A stretch of DNA of 64,000 nucleotides from Flavobacteriales bacterium (GCA_002863125.1 PKEB01000028.1:1-64000), one strand, 5' to 3'. Positions 53,174 through 62,921 are shown, numbered from the stretch's first letter. Numbers and translations: made by a program. Notes: a model not told the origin generated them from the sequence alone.

Positions 53174-55354
53174 TTAATATCCGAGGTTGCGGCGGCGAAG
53201 GATCCACTCAATGGTGAGCAGCGCGAGGGCCAGCAGCAACCAAAACCGCCAATCAATCGCATCCTTCAACAGGGTTTGTTCATGGCGAATCGGCGACGGG
53301 ATGCCTTCGGAAGCCAGCGCGGCACCTGCTTTGGACGGCGCGGTTGCCGTCCAGTGACCGATGAACGTTCCGCCCGTGGCCTGCGAGACTTGTGCTAAGA
53401 CGTCCAGGTCGGCTGCGGCGTGGGTGCGTTCGATTTGCGCGTCTTCGACGATGATCATTCCCGCATCGTCAAATACGGTGCCGTCCAACGTGCTCAGGGC
53501 CTCCCACCGGTACGTGCCGGCCGGCATGCGCCCCAAGTCTGCCGCGTATCCGCGTGTCGCCGGGAGCATGGTACGGGTGAAGACTTGGCCGGCGTCGTCG
53601 GTGAGTTTCAATTCAATGGTGGCATCGCGCATGGGCGTCCAGGCAGCGTCGAATGCCTGTCCTGAGAACTGCATGCGCTGGTCCGCACCGATGCGTTTTT
53701 CGGTTTGAACCACCAACCGTTTGCGTGTGTCTTCGGCAGCAAGGAATTGCACCTGTCGTTGAATGAAGGTGTCAAACTGCTCATGGCTTTGGGATTGGGC
53801 AAAATTGCGCATGCGCCAACGCCACAGGCCTTCTCCAATGCTCAGGATTTGCTTGGAGCCGCTGGAAGCATCCCGCAACCCCCAAAATGCATCGTTGGTT
53901 TCGACATCCCCAAACTGCCGGTAGGCGAGGGTTGACCAGGCCGGCGACCACGTCACCTGCTCGAATGGTCCGAAAAAAGGAGGCCACTCGCGAACGACCT
54001 CAGCCAAGCCTTCGGGCCACTCCAAGGCGGAGAATGCCGGATTCAATCGGGCCCGGTGGGTCTGGGTCAAGTCACCCGACGCCGTCATCTGCACGCCCAA
54101 GTCGTTTTCGCCTTGGAGCGCTTCCCACGAGGATGCGTCAGCGGCCAGCCACCACACGGGCAGGTCGTTCATCGCCAGCAGTTTGGTCCACTGCATGCCG
54201 ACCCAACGCTTGCCAAATAAGTTGTGGGCGATGACGACATCGGCTTGGTTCAGCACGTCGGTCAGGTCGTTCGGATCACGCAAGGAAGCGATGTCAAAGG
54301 CCCGAACGTCATAGGACTCCAACGACTCCAGTGCCATTCGGAGTGCGCCGAGATCGGGGTGCGCTGCCGCCCCGACGCACGCGATGATCCGTCGGCTTTC
54401 CAAGACATCGATGTAGAGCGTTCGTTGGTTGTTGCCGGTATCGTATTCGCCTTCGGTAGGGGCCACCCGCAGCGTATATTTCTGCAGTCCCGTCGCTTCG
54501 GCGGTGAGCATGAATTCCAACTTGGTGCGCTCGGAGGAGCCGGTGGTCCGCCAGGTTTCACTCGCGAAGATGCTGCCGTTGTGGATGACGTCCAGTTTTC
54601 CCGTTTGGCCTTCCATGCCTTGGGATTCCACGAATGCTTGCACCGGAAAGGCGTTTCCGAGGTAGGCCACGGCATTGTGGTTCACGGTATTGATCCACCG
54701 GTCACGCACGGCGGTGGTATCGCCCAATCCAACGGTCCACACCGGTAGGTTCGGCCATTGCACGCCGTAAACAGGTGAGGCACCGCGGTTGATGAGCCCA
54801 TCGGATGCCAGAACGATGCCGGCCACATTGCGGTTTTCGATGCGAGGAGCGAGGGTGCGGATGGCCGCATTCAGGTTGGTCTGTGCGCCGTCCCAGCTGA
54901 AAGCAGAGTCACCTTCTACAATGGGCCGCAATTCGCCAGCAAAACCGTAGCGTTCCACTTCCAGCCCGCGTTGGCTCAGATCTTGGACCAAGGCGTCGGA
55001 CCAGGCATTGAGTGTGTCGGCGGTTGTGGCATCGGTGCGTGCCAAGACGGAAGCGCTCTCATCGACGAGCACGATGGCGACGGGTTTTTCTTCGTCGTAT
55101 GCCACCGATTGAATCAGCGGTTCCAACAGAAGAAACCCAATGATCCCGAGGGTGCAGAACCGCATCAAACCCAGGGCCCATCGTCCCCAACCGGGGAGGC
55201 CTTGACCGGTGGAGCGCTTGGCAATCCCCGCATTCCATCCATACAGGCCAAGGGCGATGGCACCGGCCATGCCGATGACGGCAACCCATTGCCACGCTTC
55301 GGCCTCAATGATCCAATCCCTTGGGAGATCGATTTGAAACGGCAGGGACGGCAT
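53174..55354 (-). CDS. large membrane protein with von Willebrand A-like domain
   Basis: A 726-residue membrane protein. Two N-terminal spans (about residues 20-45 and 60-80) lead to a VWA-like domain (IVLVDESASVLARTD with the DxSxS metal motif, then NVAGIVLASDGLINRGAS). A long soluble region of mixed beta structure follows, and a final span (RFWLLLALALLTIEWILRRR) closes the chain. The gene lies 8 bases after fabG in a long leftward run. The function is not known; it may be an adhesion or complex-assembly factor. Confidence 0.8.
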   Translation of the reverse strand: MPSLPFQIDLPRDWIIEAEAWQWVAVIGMAGAIALGLYGWNAGIAKRSTGQGLPGWGRWALGLMRFCTLGIIGFLLLEPLIQSVAYDEEKPVAIVLVDESASVLARTDATTADTLNAWSDALVQDLSQRGLEVERYGFAGELRPIVEGDSAFSWDGAQTNLNAAIRTLAPRIENRNVAGIVLASDGLINRGASPVYGVQWPNLPVWTVGLGDTTAVRDRWINTVNHNAVAYLGNAFPVQAFVESQGMEGQTGKLDVIHNGSIFASETWRTTGSSERTKLEFMLTAEATGLQKYTLRVAPTEGEYDTGNNQRTLYIDVLESRRIIACVGAAAHPDLGALRMALESLESYDVRAFDIASLRDPNDLTDVLNQADVVIAHNLFGKRWVGMQWTKLLAMNDLPVWWLAADASSWEALQGENDLGVQMTASGDLTQTHRARLNPAFSALEWPEGLAEVVREWPPFFGPFEQVTWSPAWSTLAYRQFGDVETNDAFWGLRDASSGSKQILSIGEGLWRWRMRNFAQSQSHEQFDTFIQRQVQFLAAEDTRKRLVVQTEKRIGADQRMQFSGQAFDAAWTPMRDATIELKLTDDAGQVFTRTMLPATRGYAADLGRMPAGTYRWEALSTLDGTVFDDAGMIIVEDAQIERTHAAADLDVLAQVSQATGGTFIGHWTATAPSKAGAALASEGIPSPIRHEQTLLKDAIDWRFWLLLALALLTIEWILRRRNLGY

Positions 55355-55362
55355 GCGGAGGC

Positions 55363-56109
55363 TTATGCCGTGATCATGCCGCCGTCAATGCAAATGGTCT
55401 GGCCCGTGATGTACGAGCTCATGTCACTTGCGAGGAAGGTGCACAGCTGGGCCACATCTTCGGGTTGGCCGCCACGCTTCAACGGAATGGCGTCGCGCCA
55501 GCCTTGTACGGTGGCCTCGTCCAAGGCGGCGGTCATCTCGGTTTCAATGAAACCGGGAGCGATGGCGTTGCAGCGGATGTTGCGTGAGCCCAATTCGAGG
55601 GCGACGGATTTTGTAAAGCCCAAGATGCCTGCTTTGGAAGCTGCATAATTCGCTTGGCCGGCGTTTCCTTGTACGCCCACCACGGAGCTAACATTGATGA
55701 TGCTGCCGGCCCGGGCCTTGAGCATGGTGCGCATGACGGCTTTTGTCAATGCAAAACACGACTTCAGGTTGACACTGATGACGCGGTCCCACTGCTCTTC
55801 GTTCATGCGCATCAACAGTGTGTCGTCGGTGATGCCGGCGTTGTTGACGACGATGTCAACGGTGCCAAAGGCCTCGACAACTTCGCTGACCAACGCTTCC
55901 GCTTGGTCCATTTCTGCGGCATCGGATTTAAAACCGCGAACGGTTCCGCCGTTTGACGTGAGCTCCGCTTCCAATGCGCGTGCTTTCTCCTCCGACGAAC
56001 GGTAGGTGAAGGCCACCTTGGCGCCTTGGCTGACGAATTCTTGTGCGATGGCCTTTCCAATTCCACGGGATGCGCCCGTGATGATCGCCACTTTTCCTTC
56101 TAGTAACAT
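55363..56109 (-). CDS. fabG: 3-oxoacyl-[acyl-carrier-protein] reductase
   Basis: NADPH-dependent reductase of fatty-acid elongation. A 248-residue SDR with GASRGIGKAIAQEF, VNNAGIT, the catalytic SSVVGVQGNAGQANYAASKAG (Ser, Tyr and Lys all present) and the C-terminal ITGQTICIDGGM. It lies between an FeS protein gene (9 bases) and the VWA protein gene (8 bases), an unusual context for fabG; the enzyme could serve a special lipid. Confidence 0.94.
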   Translation of the reverse strand: MLLEGKVAIITGASRGIGKAIAQEFVSQGAKVAFTYRSSEEKARALEAELTSNGGTVRGFKSDAAEMDQAEALVSEVVEAFGTVDIVVNNAGITDDTLLMRMNEEQWDRVISVNLKSCFALTKAVMRTMLKARAGSIINVSSVVGVQGNAGQANYAASKAGILGFTKSVALELGSRNIRCNAIAPGFIETEMTAALDEATVQGWRDAIPLKRGGQPEDVAQLCTFLASDMSSYITGQTICIDGGMITA

Positions 56110-56118
56110 GGGGTATGA

Positions 56119-56928
56119 TTAGGGGGTCGGTGCGTCGAGTAGGTCCGCTGCCTCAGCGATGAGTTCAGCGATGTCCTTGACGACGACGTTGGATTCTTGT
56201 TCTGCGTTTTTGACACCGTCGGTCATCATCGTGTTGCAAAACGGGCAACCGGTGGCGATGACTTCAGGTTGGGTCTCGAGGGCTTGGTCGGTGCGCGCGT
56301 GGTTCACCTCGCGGTCTCCTGACTCGGCTTCCTTGAACATTTGCGCTCCGCCCGCTCCGCAGCACATGGCGTTCTGCTTGCAGCGGCGCATTTCGAGCAG
56401 TTCAGCGTCGAGTTTGGCGATGACCTCGCGCGGCGCCAAGTACTCTCCGTTCGAACGCCCGAGGTAGCACGGATCGTGGAAGGTGATGCGCCGACCTTTG
56501 AACGGGGTGTCGCCGCTCATGCGCAATTTGCCCGTTTCGATGAGCTCGCGGATGAACTGCGTGTGGTGGAGGACCTCATAGGTGCCGCCCAGTTCTGGGT
56601 ATTCGTTCTTGAGGGCATTGAAGCAGTGGGGGCAACCGGTGATGATGCGCTTGATGCCGTATCCGTTGAGCGTGGCGATGTTTTGGGCCGCCTGCATCTG
56701 GTACAAGAACTCATTGCCCGCGCGTTTGGCCGGATCACCGGTGCACGACTCTTCCTGGCCGAGCACCGCAAACGACGTTTCGGAGGCGTGGAGGATGCGC
56801 GCGATGGCTTTGGTAATGCGTTTGGCGCGGTCGTCAAAACTGCCCGCACAACCCACCCAGAAAAGCACATCGGGGGTTTGACCTGAGGCCGTCATTTCGG
56901 CCATCGTGGGGATGTGGAATGAACTCAT
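56119..56928 (-). CDS. HdrB/GlpC-like (Fe-S)-binding protein, CCG domains
   Basis: A 269-residue soluble protein with two CCG-type cysteine domains: CAGSFDDRAKRITKA, then TGCPHCFNALKNEYP, then HDPCYLGRSNGEY, then MCCGAGGAQMF. It resembles the B subunit of heterodisulfide reductase and lactate-utilisation proteins, which carry special iron-sulfur sites for electron transfer. The ATG at 56928 is chosen because it follows the upstream membrane subunit stop by 2 bases. Together they are inferred to form one membrane electron-transfer complex with an unknown acceptor. Confidence 0.87.
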   Translation of the reverse strand: MSSFHIPTMAEMTASGQTPDVLFWVGCAGSFDDRAKRITKAIARILHASETSFAVLGQEESCTGDPAKRAGNEFLYQMQAAQNIATLNGYGIKRIITGCPHCFNALKNEYPELGGTYEVLHHTQFIRELIETGKLRMSGDTPFKGRRITFHDPCYLGRSNGEYLAPREVIAKLDAELLEMRRCKQNAMCCGAGGAQMFKEAESGDREVNHARTDQALETQPEVIATGCPFCNTMMTDGVKNAEQESNVVVKDIAELIAEAADLLDAPTP

Positions 56929-56930
56929 GG

Positions 56931-58250
56931 TTAAACTTCTTGGGTCCAATCGCCACGGCTTCCGGCTGGGAAGGCCCAGGGAGCGCCGTTGTTTTCAATG
57001 TTGTTGAACATGGACGTGATGGACTCGGGCGATTTGCTGTCCTCCATGATGAGGCTGCGCCGCATGTCCAAGATGATGCCCATCGGACTGATGTTGATGG
57101 GGCACGCTTCTACGCAGGCTTGGCAACTGGTGCAGGCCCAGAGTTCCTCTTCGGTGATCCAATCGCCCAACAGGGTTTTTCCATCGGGCTCCCATTTGCC
57201 GCCATTGGCCTTCCGCTGTTGGCCGATCTCTTCGATGCGGTCGCGGGTGGACATCATGATTTTGCGGGGGCTGAGCAACTTGCCGGTGTGGTTGGCCGGG
57301 CATTCGGAGGTGCACCGCCCGCATTCCGTGCACGTGTAGGCTTCGAGCAATTGCTTCCAAGTCAAATCCGGCGCGTCCTTCACCCCAAAGGGTGCAGGCG
57401 GCTCGTCCGACGGTGGGGCCGCCGCGAACGGGTCCGCGTTGGGGTCCATCATCAGGTCCACCTCCTTTTTGACCGCGGCCATGTTGTCCATCTGACCGGA
57501 AGGATTGAGGTTGGAGTAGTAGGTGTTGGGGAAGGCGAGGATGATGTGGAAATGCTTGGAGTAGGGGACGTACACGAGGAACGCCAATACCCCGGCGATG
57601 TGGAACCACCACATGCCGCGTTCAACCGCAACCACGCCTGCATCCGACAATCCACTATACAAGGGCATCAGCCACGAACTCACCGGGAACGAACCCGCCG
57701 TAACATAGTGCTCGAGCCCGCGCGATTGGGCGATGGCATCCGCTGCATTCATGCTCAGGAAGGCGAACATGAGCAGCACTTCCACCACCAAAATGATGTT
57801 GGCGTCGAGGGACGGCCATCCTTTCAAATCGTTCGAGGCGAGGCGGGCAATGGCCATGCCGTTGCGGCGAACAAAAAATACAACGCACGCAAGGATGACC
57901 CCGGCGGCCAGCCATTCAAACGACGCGATGAGGAAATCATATACCGGTCCGAGGAATGCAAATACGCGGTGGGTACCGAATAGTCCGTCGATGAGGATTT
58001 CTAGGATTTCGATGTTGATGATGACAAACCCGGCGTAAATCAGGATGTGCATGAAACCCGCCACGGGGCGCGTGGTCATTTTGCCCTGCCCCAATGCCAC
58101 GCGGGCCATGGTTGCCCAACGTTCGCTCGTTCGGTCTGAACCGTCCCAGTGGGCGCCGGAATTGATGTTCCGGCGGATGACGCCAATGCGGCGAGCAAAA
58201 AAGAAAATGCCCGTAGACAAGAGCAGGAGGAAGAGCAACTGACTGATCAT
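56931..58250 (-). CDS. membrane (Fe-S) protein: NarI-like spans plus two 4Fe-4S clusters
   Basis: A 439-residue protein. Five to six membrane spans (for example LLFLLLLSTGIFFFA, AGVILACVVFFV, IILVVEVLLMFAFLSM) make a respiratory-nitrate-reductase-gamma-like unit. Two ferredoxin motifs follow: CTECGRCTSECP and CTSCQACVEACP. Domain order is that of HdrD/HdrE-like or DsrMK-like proteins. It most likely passes electrons between the quinone pool and its partner encoded next. The MlaD-type gene is 9 bases upstream. Confidence 0.88.
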   Translation of the reverse strand: MISQLLFLLLLSTGIFFFARRIGVIRRNINSGAHWDGSDRTSERWATMARVALGQGKMTTRPVAGFMHILIYAGFVIINIEILEILIDGLFGTHRVFAFLGPVYDFLIASFEWLAAGVILACVVFFVRRNGMAIARLASNDLKGWPSLDANIILVVEVLLMFAFLSMNAADAIAQSRGLEHYVTAGSFPVSSWLMPLYSGLSDAGVVAVERGMWWFHIAGVLAFLVYVPYSKHFHIILAFPNTYYSNLNPSGQMDNMAAVKKEVDLMMDPNADPFAAAPPSDEPPAPFGVKDAPDLTWKQLLEAYTCTECGRCTSECPANHTGKLLSPRKIMMSTRDRIEEIGQQRKANGGKWEPDGKTLLGDWITEEELWACTSCQACVEACPINISPMGIILDMRRSLIMEDSKSPESITSMFNNIENNGAPWAFPAGSRGDWTQEV

Positions 58251-58259
58251 GGTCGGGAT

Positions 58260-59309
58260 TTATTCTTCTTCGGCAGTTCGCTTTTCGATTTCTTCATCGA
58301 TGATTTTTCGCAGCGTGTGCAATTCTTTTTTGGAAATGGCTTTCTCCTGCTTTTTGCCAAACACGGAAACCCGCACATAGCGCCAAGGGTTGAGGTAGAG
58401 GTCGTTAATGAGGTACTGCAGCTCCTGGTTGGTGGCCATCAGTCCGCTGTGCAAGGAGTCGCTGTTGACCAATTGACCCAATGAGCCTTCGCCGTTGTTG
58501 ATCTTGCGGGTGATTTCGTCGACGTGGGTGAGCGCGGAATTGGCGCGCTGAATGGTTTCGGCAAAATTCGAAGCCGCCAGCGAATCCGAGATGTCCGAGA
58601 AGTTCTCCATCACATTGGCGAGGTCGTCGTTGTGATTTTTGAGGTTAGCCGTTATCTGGTCGACGTTGGAGAAAATGCTTTTCAGCGTGGAGCGGTTCTC
58701 GGCCACCATGGCATCCAATTTCAGTGACGTCTGCTCGAGGCTTTCCACCGTGCGTTGGATGCTCTCAAAAGCCGTTGGCAATCCCAGCGTCGCGTCGGCT
58801 TCAAAGACAGCTTTGAGGTTTTCCAAGATATCATCCACGCCGTCGATGAGCTGGTCGGTTTTGTTCTTGAGCGGAATCAATTCGATGCGAACGGCGTCCG
58901 CCAGGCCCACCTCCAAATCGCTCAACAGCGTGTCGCCTGGCTGTGCGGCTTCACTGCTCGTTCCGGCGATGAGGTTAATGGCCTTGGTGCCGAACAGGTC
59001 GCTTGAGATGATTTTGGCTGTGGCGTCCTTGGTCAGCAGCAAGGCGGATTCTTCGATGTCAAAACCGACCAACAACGAGCCATCCCCTTCATCGGTAAAT
59101 TTCACTTGCGTGACCTGCCCCACCTTGAATCCGTTCACCAATACCGGGTTGGACACCGCGAGTCCATCGATTTTCTCGTAGTGGGCGTAGTAGGTGTTGG
59201 AGGGCGAGAATGGGTTGAATCCTTTCAGGTAATTCACGCCCAGCACCAGCAAGATCAGCCCTGCGATGACCAATGCTCCGATCCTGAATTCTTTGGAAAC
59301 TCCTGTCAC
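58260..59309 (-). CDS. MlaD/MCE-domain lipid transport protein
   Basis: A 349-residue protein with one N-terminal span (IGALVIAGLILLVLGVNYL), an MCE domain (YYAHYEKIDGLAVSNPVLVNGFKVGQ) and a long helical, coiled-coil C-terminus (about 190-310). It would bind lipid in the periplasm for transport between the membranes. No start ATG is available; GTG at 59309 gives the family-like N-terminus TGVSKEFRIGALV and follows the amidase stop by 5 bases. A TTG overlapping that stop is another option. Confidence 0.87.
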   Translation of the reverse strand: MTGVSKEFRIGALVIAGLILLVLGVNYLKGFNPFSPSNTYYAHYEKIDGLAVSNPVLVNGFKVGQVTQVKFTDEGDGSLLVGFDIEESALLLTKDATAKIISSDLFGTKAINLIAGTSSEAAQPGDTLLSDLEVGLADAVRIELIPLKNKTDQLIDGVDDILENLKAVFEADATLGLPTAFESIQRTVESLEQTSLKLDAMVAENRSTLKSIFSNVDQITANLKNHNDDLANVMENFSDISDSLAASNFAETIQRANSALTHVDEITRKINNGEGSLGQLVNSDSLHSGLMATNQELQYLINDLYLNPWRYVRVSVFGKKQEKAISKKELHTLRKIIDEEIEKRTAEEE

Positions 59310-59314
59310 GTGAA

Positions 59315-60466
59315 TCAATTTTTGGTGAGCGGTTTGACGCCTTGTTCTTCCCACGTTTTGCCCTCAAACTTGACGACAAACGCATCCGGAAATCCTTGGT
59401 TTTGGATTTGGGACTTCTGAAGACTGGCTTCCACCGAGGAGTCATACGAACCCACCGCGTATTTGTAAAGACCGTTACGAATATACTCAACCACCGGTCC
59501 CACATGGGCAAGCCGTGAATCGTCTGTGGATAAGGGGTCTTGAGACGCCAAAATTTGGATGCGGTAGGTAGGGGAAGCCATAGGGGCATTGGGGTTGGGT
59601 GCCGCCGCCACCGGCTCGGCGGGTTCCTCAGGTGCAGGTTGCGGCGCCGGGGCAGGCTCGGGGGCTGCGGGACCCGGGTGGTGCTTCTCCTTGTAGGCTC
59701 GGAAGGCCCGCAAGAGTGCACTCGCCATCAATTCTTTTCCGTTTTGGGAGTTGAGGAAATCTTCTTCCTCGGGATTCGTGAGGAAGCCCAATTCGACCAA
59801 TACCGAAGGCATGTTGGTGAAGCTGATGACGTAGTATCCGGCTTGCTTTACCCCGCGGTCTCTGCGACCGACGCGATTGGAGAATTGATTTTGGATGAGG
59901 CTCCCCAGCTCGAGGCTTTGGTTGAGGTACACAGACTGCCTAAGGGCCAATGCGATGTAGGTGTCAGGATCATCTGGATTGAATCCGGCGTAGCGCGTCT
60001 CGTAGTCGTCTTCTTGGTAAATGGAGGCGTTTTCTTTCATCGCCACGCGGAGACTTTCTTCGGATTTGTGCATGCCCATGACGAATGTGCTCGAACCCCG
60101 GGCTTGGGGGTTGTCAAACGCATCGCAGTGAATACTGATGAAGAGGTCGGCTTGGGTTTCATTGGCCAGCGCAACGCGTCGCTGTAAGGAGGGGTATTCA
60201 TCCCGTTCCCGCGTCATGACAATTTTCACATCGGGAAACCGTTCTTGGATGTACTTGCGCAGCAGCAATGCCACATCGAGTGTCACTTCTTTTTCCGTGG
60301 TTCGGTACCGCTTTGTGCCGAGGTTGCCGGGGTCAGCTCCCCCGTGTCCGGCATCGATCACCACGACCATGCTCGGCGGCACCGGAGCGAACGAAACCGA
60401 TAGGAGAATGATGGCCGCCATGCCGCATAGCACCTTACGTTTCGTTAGTTTTGACAGCCGTTTCAT
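59315..60466 (-). CDS. amiC: N-acetylmuramoyl-L-alanine amidase with SPOR-like C-domain
   Basis: Zinc amidase that cuts the stem peptide from muramic acid during septation. Signal/anchor segment MAAIILLSVSFAPVPP; the amidase_3 domain (about residues 35-260) has VVIDAGHGGADPGN (zinc His), SIHCDAFDNPQARGSSTF and a late VLVELGFLTNPEEE. A Pro/Ala linker leads to a SPOR-like domain (about 310-375, YRIQILASQDP). The ATG at 60466 shares its first bases with the lptD ATG. The gene symbol is a general guess within the AmiA/B/C family. Confidence 0.9.
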   Translation of the reverse strand: MKRLSKLTKRKVLCGMAAIILLSVSFAPVPPSMVVVIDAGHGGADPGNLGTKRYRTTEKEVTLDVALLLRKYIQERFPDVKIVMTRERDEYPSLQRRVALANETQADLFISIHCDAFDNPQARGSSTFVMGMHKSEESLRVAMKENASIYQEDDYETRYAGFNPDDPDTYIALALRQSVYLNQSLELGSLIQNQFSNRVGRRDRGVKQAGYYVISFTNMPSVLVELGFLTNPEEEDFLNSQNGKELMASALLRAFRAYKEKHHPGPAAPEPAPAPQPAPEEPAEPVAAAPNPNAPMASPTYRIQILASQDPLSTDDSRLAHVGPVVEYIRNGLYKYAVGSYDSSVEASLQKSQIQNQGFPDAFVVKFEGKTWEEQGVKPLTKN

Positions 60467-60483
60467 GGGTAAGTTCAAATCTA
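60446..60483. promoter_or_regulatory. interlocked promoters of lptD and the amidase
   Basis: Plus strand: TAGTTTTG (60446-60453), 11 nt before the lptD ATG (60465). Minus strand: TAGATTTG (60476-60483), 9 nt before the amidase ATG (60466). Both fit TAnnTTTG exactly, and each sits inside the first codons of the other gene; the two start codons overlap in one CATG. Confidence 0.5.
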
Positions 60484-62921
60484 AAACGTGGTCCAGGGCC
60501 CGCATCGTCTGCCGGCAGGGGATTTTCCGTGCCATTTTGTGGATAAGCCTGCCCGCGCTTGGTCAAGCCCAGGAGGCCGTTCAGGACTCTACAGCCACTT
60601 CAGCTGAAGCGGCTTTCGAAGTGGTCTGGGGTGCATCCGATTCCACTCGTATGAATGCAGTAGATTCAGAGGTGGAGCTTTACGGCTCGGCGTTTGTAGC
60701 ACTGGATGACATCCGCCTTGAAGCCGATCGCATTGTCTATTCACAGGCGACGAATCAAGCATGTGCCTACGGTCGGAGGGATTCGGCTGGGGCGTGGATC
60801 GGGCGACCGGTACTGACGCAAGGCGGGCAGACGTTCGAGCAGGACGAGTTGTGTTTTGACATGAAGTCGCGCCGCGGGCTGAGCCGCAAAGCCGTTACCG
60901 TGCAGGGTGAGGCGATTTTTCACGCGGCCGTAGCCAAGCGCCAAGCCAATGAGCGCATTCACGTGGCCAACGCCAAATTCACCACCTGCGACGCTGAGAA
61001 CCCCCATTTTCACTTTCACCTCAGACGTGCTGTGATGATTCCGGGTGAAAAGGTGGTATCGGGGCCTTTTTATCTGAAGTTCCGCAAAATTCCGACGCCA
61101 CTCGCACTGCCCTTTGGTTGGTTCCCGACCCCCCCCGAGAAACGCAGTCACGGCCTCTTGATGCCCGGATATGGGGATGGAGGGAATTTGGGTTTTTTCC
61201 TCAAAGACCTCGGGTACTATTTGCCATTGGGGGAATACGCGGACACACGCCTGACCGCCGACATCTATACGGGCGGTTCCTGGGCCATCCGGAACAGCAT
61301 CAATTACAAAATCCGCTACCGAGCGAGTGGGAATTTCAACGTAAGCTTCCAACGCCAACGCATCGGATTCACGGGCTTGCCCAGTTTGACCAAGCAGAAC
61401 CAGTTTTTCGTGCGGTGGACGCACAATCAAGACGGCCGGGCACGTCCCAACAGCCGCTTCAACACCAGCGTGAATTTTGGTTCCAATAACCACTTCCAGT
61501 CCAACTTGAGCAGCTCGCAGCAGGATTACCTGACCAATACGTTCCAGTCCAGTGTGCAGTGGTCGCGTACGTTTCCGGGCAAGCCGTTCAATGTGGCGAT
61601 GAGCGCTCGGCATTCCCAGAATTCCCAGACGGGCAATGTGGACGTTACCTTGCCCGCGTTTACATTCAACTTGCAGCGGGTCAGCCTCGCCAAATTATTC
61701 GGCCTAAAGCAGGTCGGAAGCGGCTTGCTAGACGACATCGCTATCTCGGGTTCATCGCGGTTTGAACAAAGGATGCAGGCGCCCGATAGCGTATTCAATT
61801 CAGGCAATTGGGAGGACGTCACTTTCCGCAACGGCGTCAAGCATACGGCTTCTGCGTCGACGCAGTTGCGGGCTGGGTTTGTGAGCGTGACGCCTTCGTT
61901 TAACTACAATGAATTCTGGGCCTTCCAGTCCTTGCAAGGAGAGCTGGTCGAAACTGACGAGGGGGTGGTAGAAGTGTTGGACACCTTGAACGGATTCGAT
62001 GCCACCCGCGATTGGCGGTTGTCTGTCAACGCCTCCACGCGGTTTTACGGAACGTTCGAGCGGGGCAAGGACAAGCGCGTTACCGCTTTGCGCCACGTCA
62101 TCAGTCCTTCGCTTGGATTGAGCTACACCCCCGAACGGCAGCGCACTCAAGAAGTCAGCCTCAATGACGAAAGCTGGCAATACAATCCCTACAGCCTCAA
62201 CCGCTTTACGCCGCTCGATATTCGCGCTTCGGGTGCAGTGAACTTCAGCATCGCCCAGAACCTGGAAGCGAAAGTGCGCGACAAGGAGACGGGTGACCTG
62301 CGCAAGGTGCGGCTCATCGACAACATCGTGACTTCGGCGAATTACAACTTGATCGCCGATTCGTTGGGGTTGAGCGATATCGTGACCCGCGGCAACACGG
62401 ATTTGTTCAACCGGATGCGGGTCAATTTCGGCGCTACGCACAGCGCTTATGCCCGGGATTCGACGGGACAACGCATCGATCAGTTTTTGTGGGAGACCGG
62501 GGAGGGACCCCTGCGCCTGACGCGTGCCAACCTGGCTTTCGGCAGCAACTTCAAAGGAGGCGAGGAGACCCTGTTCCCGTGGAATTGCCGCGTGGATTAC
62601 AATTTTGACATGCGCAAAAGCTGGCAGCAGGCCACCCAATCGGACACGCTCCTCATTAACCAATCCGCACGCATTCGTGGGTCCATACGCATTGCAGAGA
62701 AGTGGAATGTGGATGTGAACGGTGGTTACGATTTCATCAACCGCGAGTTGACCCCAACGCAGTTGGACATACGGTGGGACCTGCACTGCTGGGAACTGTC
62801 GGTCAATTGGGTACCCATCGGCTTCCGCAAAAGCATCTATGTGCGGCTGAACATCAAGTCGTCGATGCTCAAGGATTTGAAATTGGAATTCCGCGACAGC
62901 GACCTGCCGACCTTGTTCTAA
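60465..62921 (+). CDS. lptD: LPS-assembly outer-membrane protein LptD
   Basis: Inserts lipopolysaccharide into the outer leaflet. An 818-residue exported protein (signal segment ILWISLPALGQAQ) with an OstA/LptA-like N-domain (about 50-230; NERIHVANAKFTTCDAENPH, then PGEKVVSGPFYLK) and a long beta-barrel (KRSHGLLMPGYGDGG onward) ending in an aromatic residue (LPTLF). Bacteroidota LptD proteins have this form. The only plausible start is the ATG at 60465, since the next in-frame ATG lies after the signal segment. Confidence 0.88.
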   Translation: MGKFKSKTWSRARIVCRQGIFRAILWISLPALGQAQEAVQDSTATSAEAAFEVVWGASDSTRMNAVDSEVELYGSAFVALDDIRLEADRIVYSQATNQACAYGRRDSAGAWIGRPVLTQGGQTFEQDELCFDMKSRRGLSRKAVTVQGEAIFHAAVAKRQANERIHVANAKFTTCDAENPHFHFHLRRAVMIPGEKVVSGPFYLKFRKIPTPLALPFGWFPTPPEKRSHGLLMPGYGDGGNLGFFLKDLGYYLPLGEYADTRLTADIYTGGSWAIRNSINYKIRYRASGNFNVSFQRQRIGFTGLPSLTKQNQFFVRWTHNQDGRARPNSRFNTSVNFGSNNHFQSNLSSSQQDYLTNTFQSSVQWSRTFPGKPFNVAMSARHSQNSQTGNVDVTLPAFTFNLQRVSLAKLFGLKQVGSGLLDDIAISGSSRFEQRMQAPDSVFNSGNWEDVTFRNGVKHTASASTQLRAGFVSVTPSFNYNEFWAFQSLQGELVETDEGVVEVLDTLNGFDATRDWRLSVNASTRFYGTFERGKDKRVTALRHVISPSLGLSYTPERQRTQEVSLNDESWQYNPYSLNRFTPLDIRASGAVNFSIAQNLEAKVRDKETGDLRKVRLIDNIVTSANYNLIADSLGLSDIVTRGNTDLFNRMRVNFGATHSAYARDSTGQRIDQFLWETGEGPLRLTRANLAFGSNFKGGEETLFPWNCRVDYNFDMRKSWQQATQSDTLLINQSARIRGSIRIAEKWNVDVNGGYDFINRELTPTQLDIRWDLHCWELSVNWVPIGFRKSIYVRLNIKSSMLKDLKLEFRDSDLPTLF

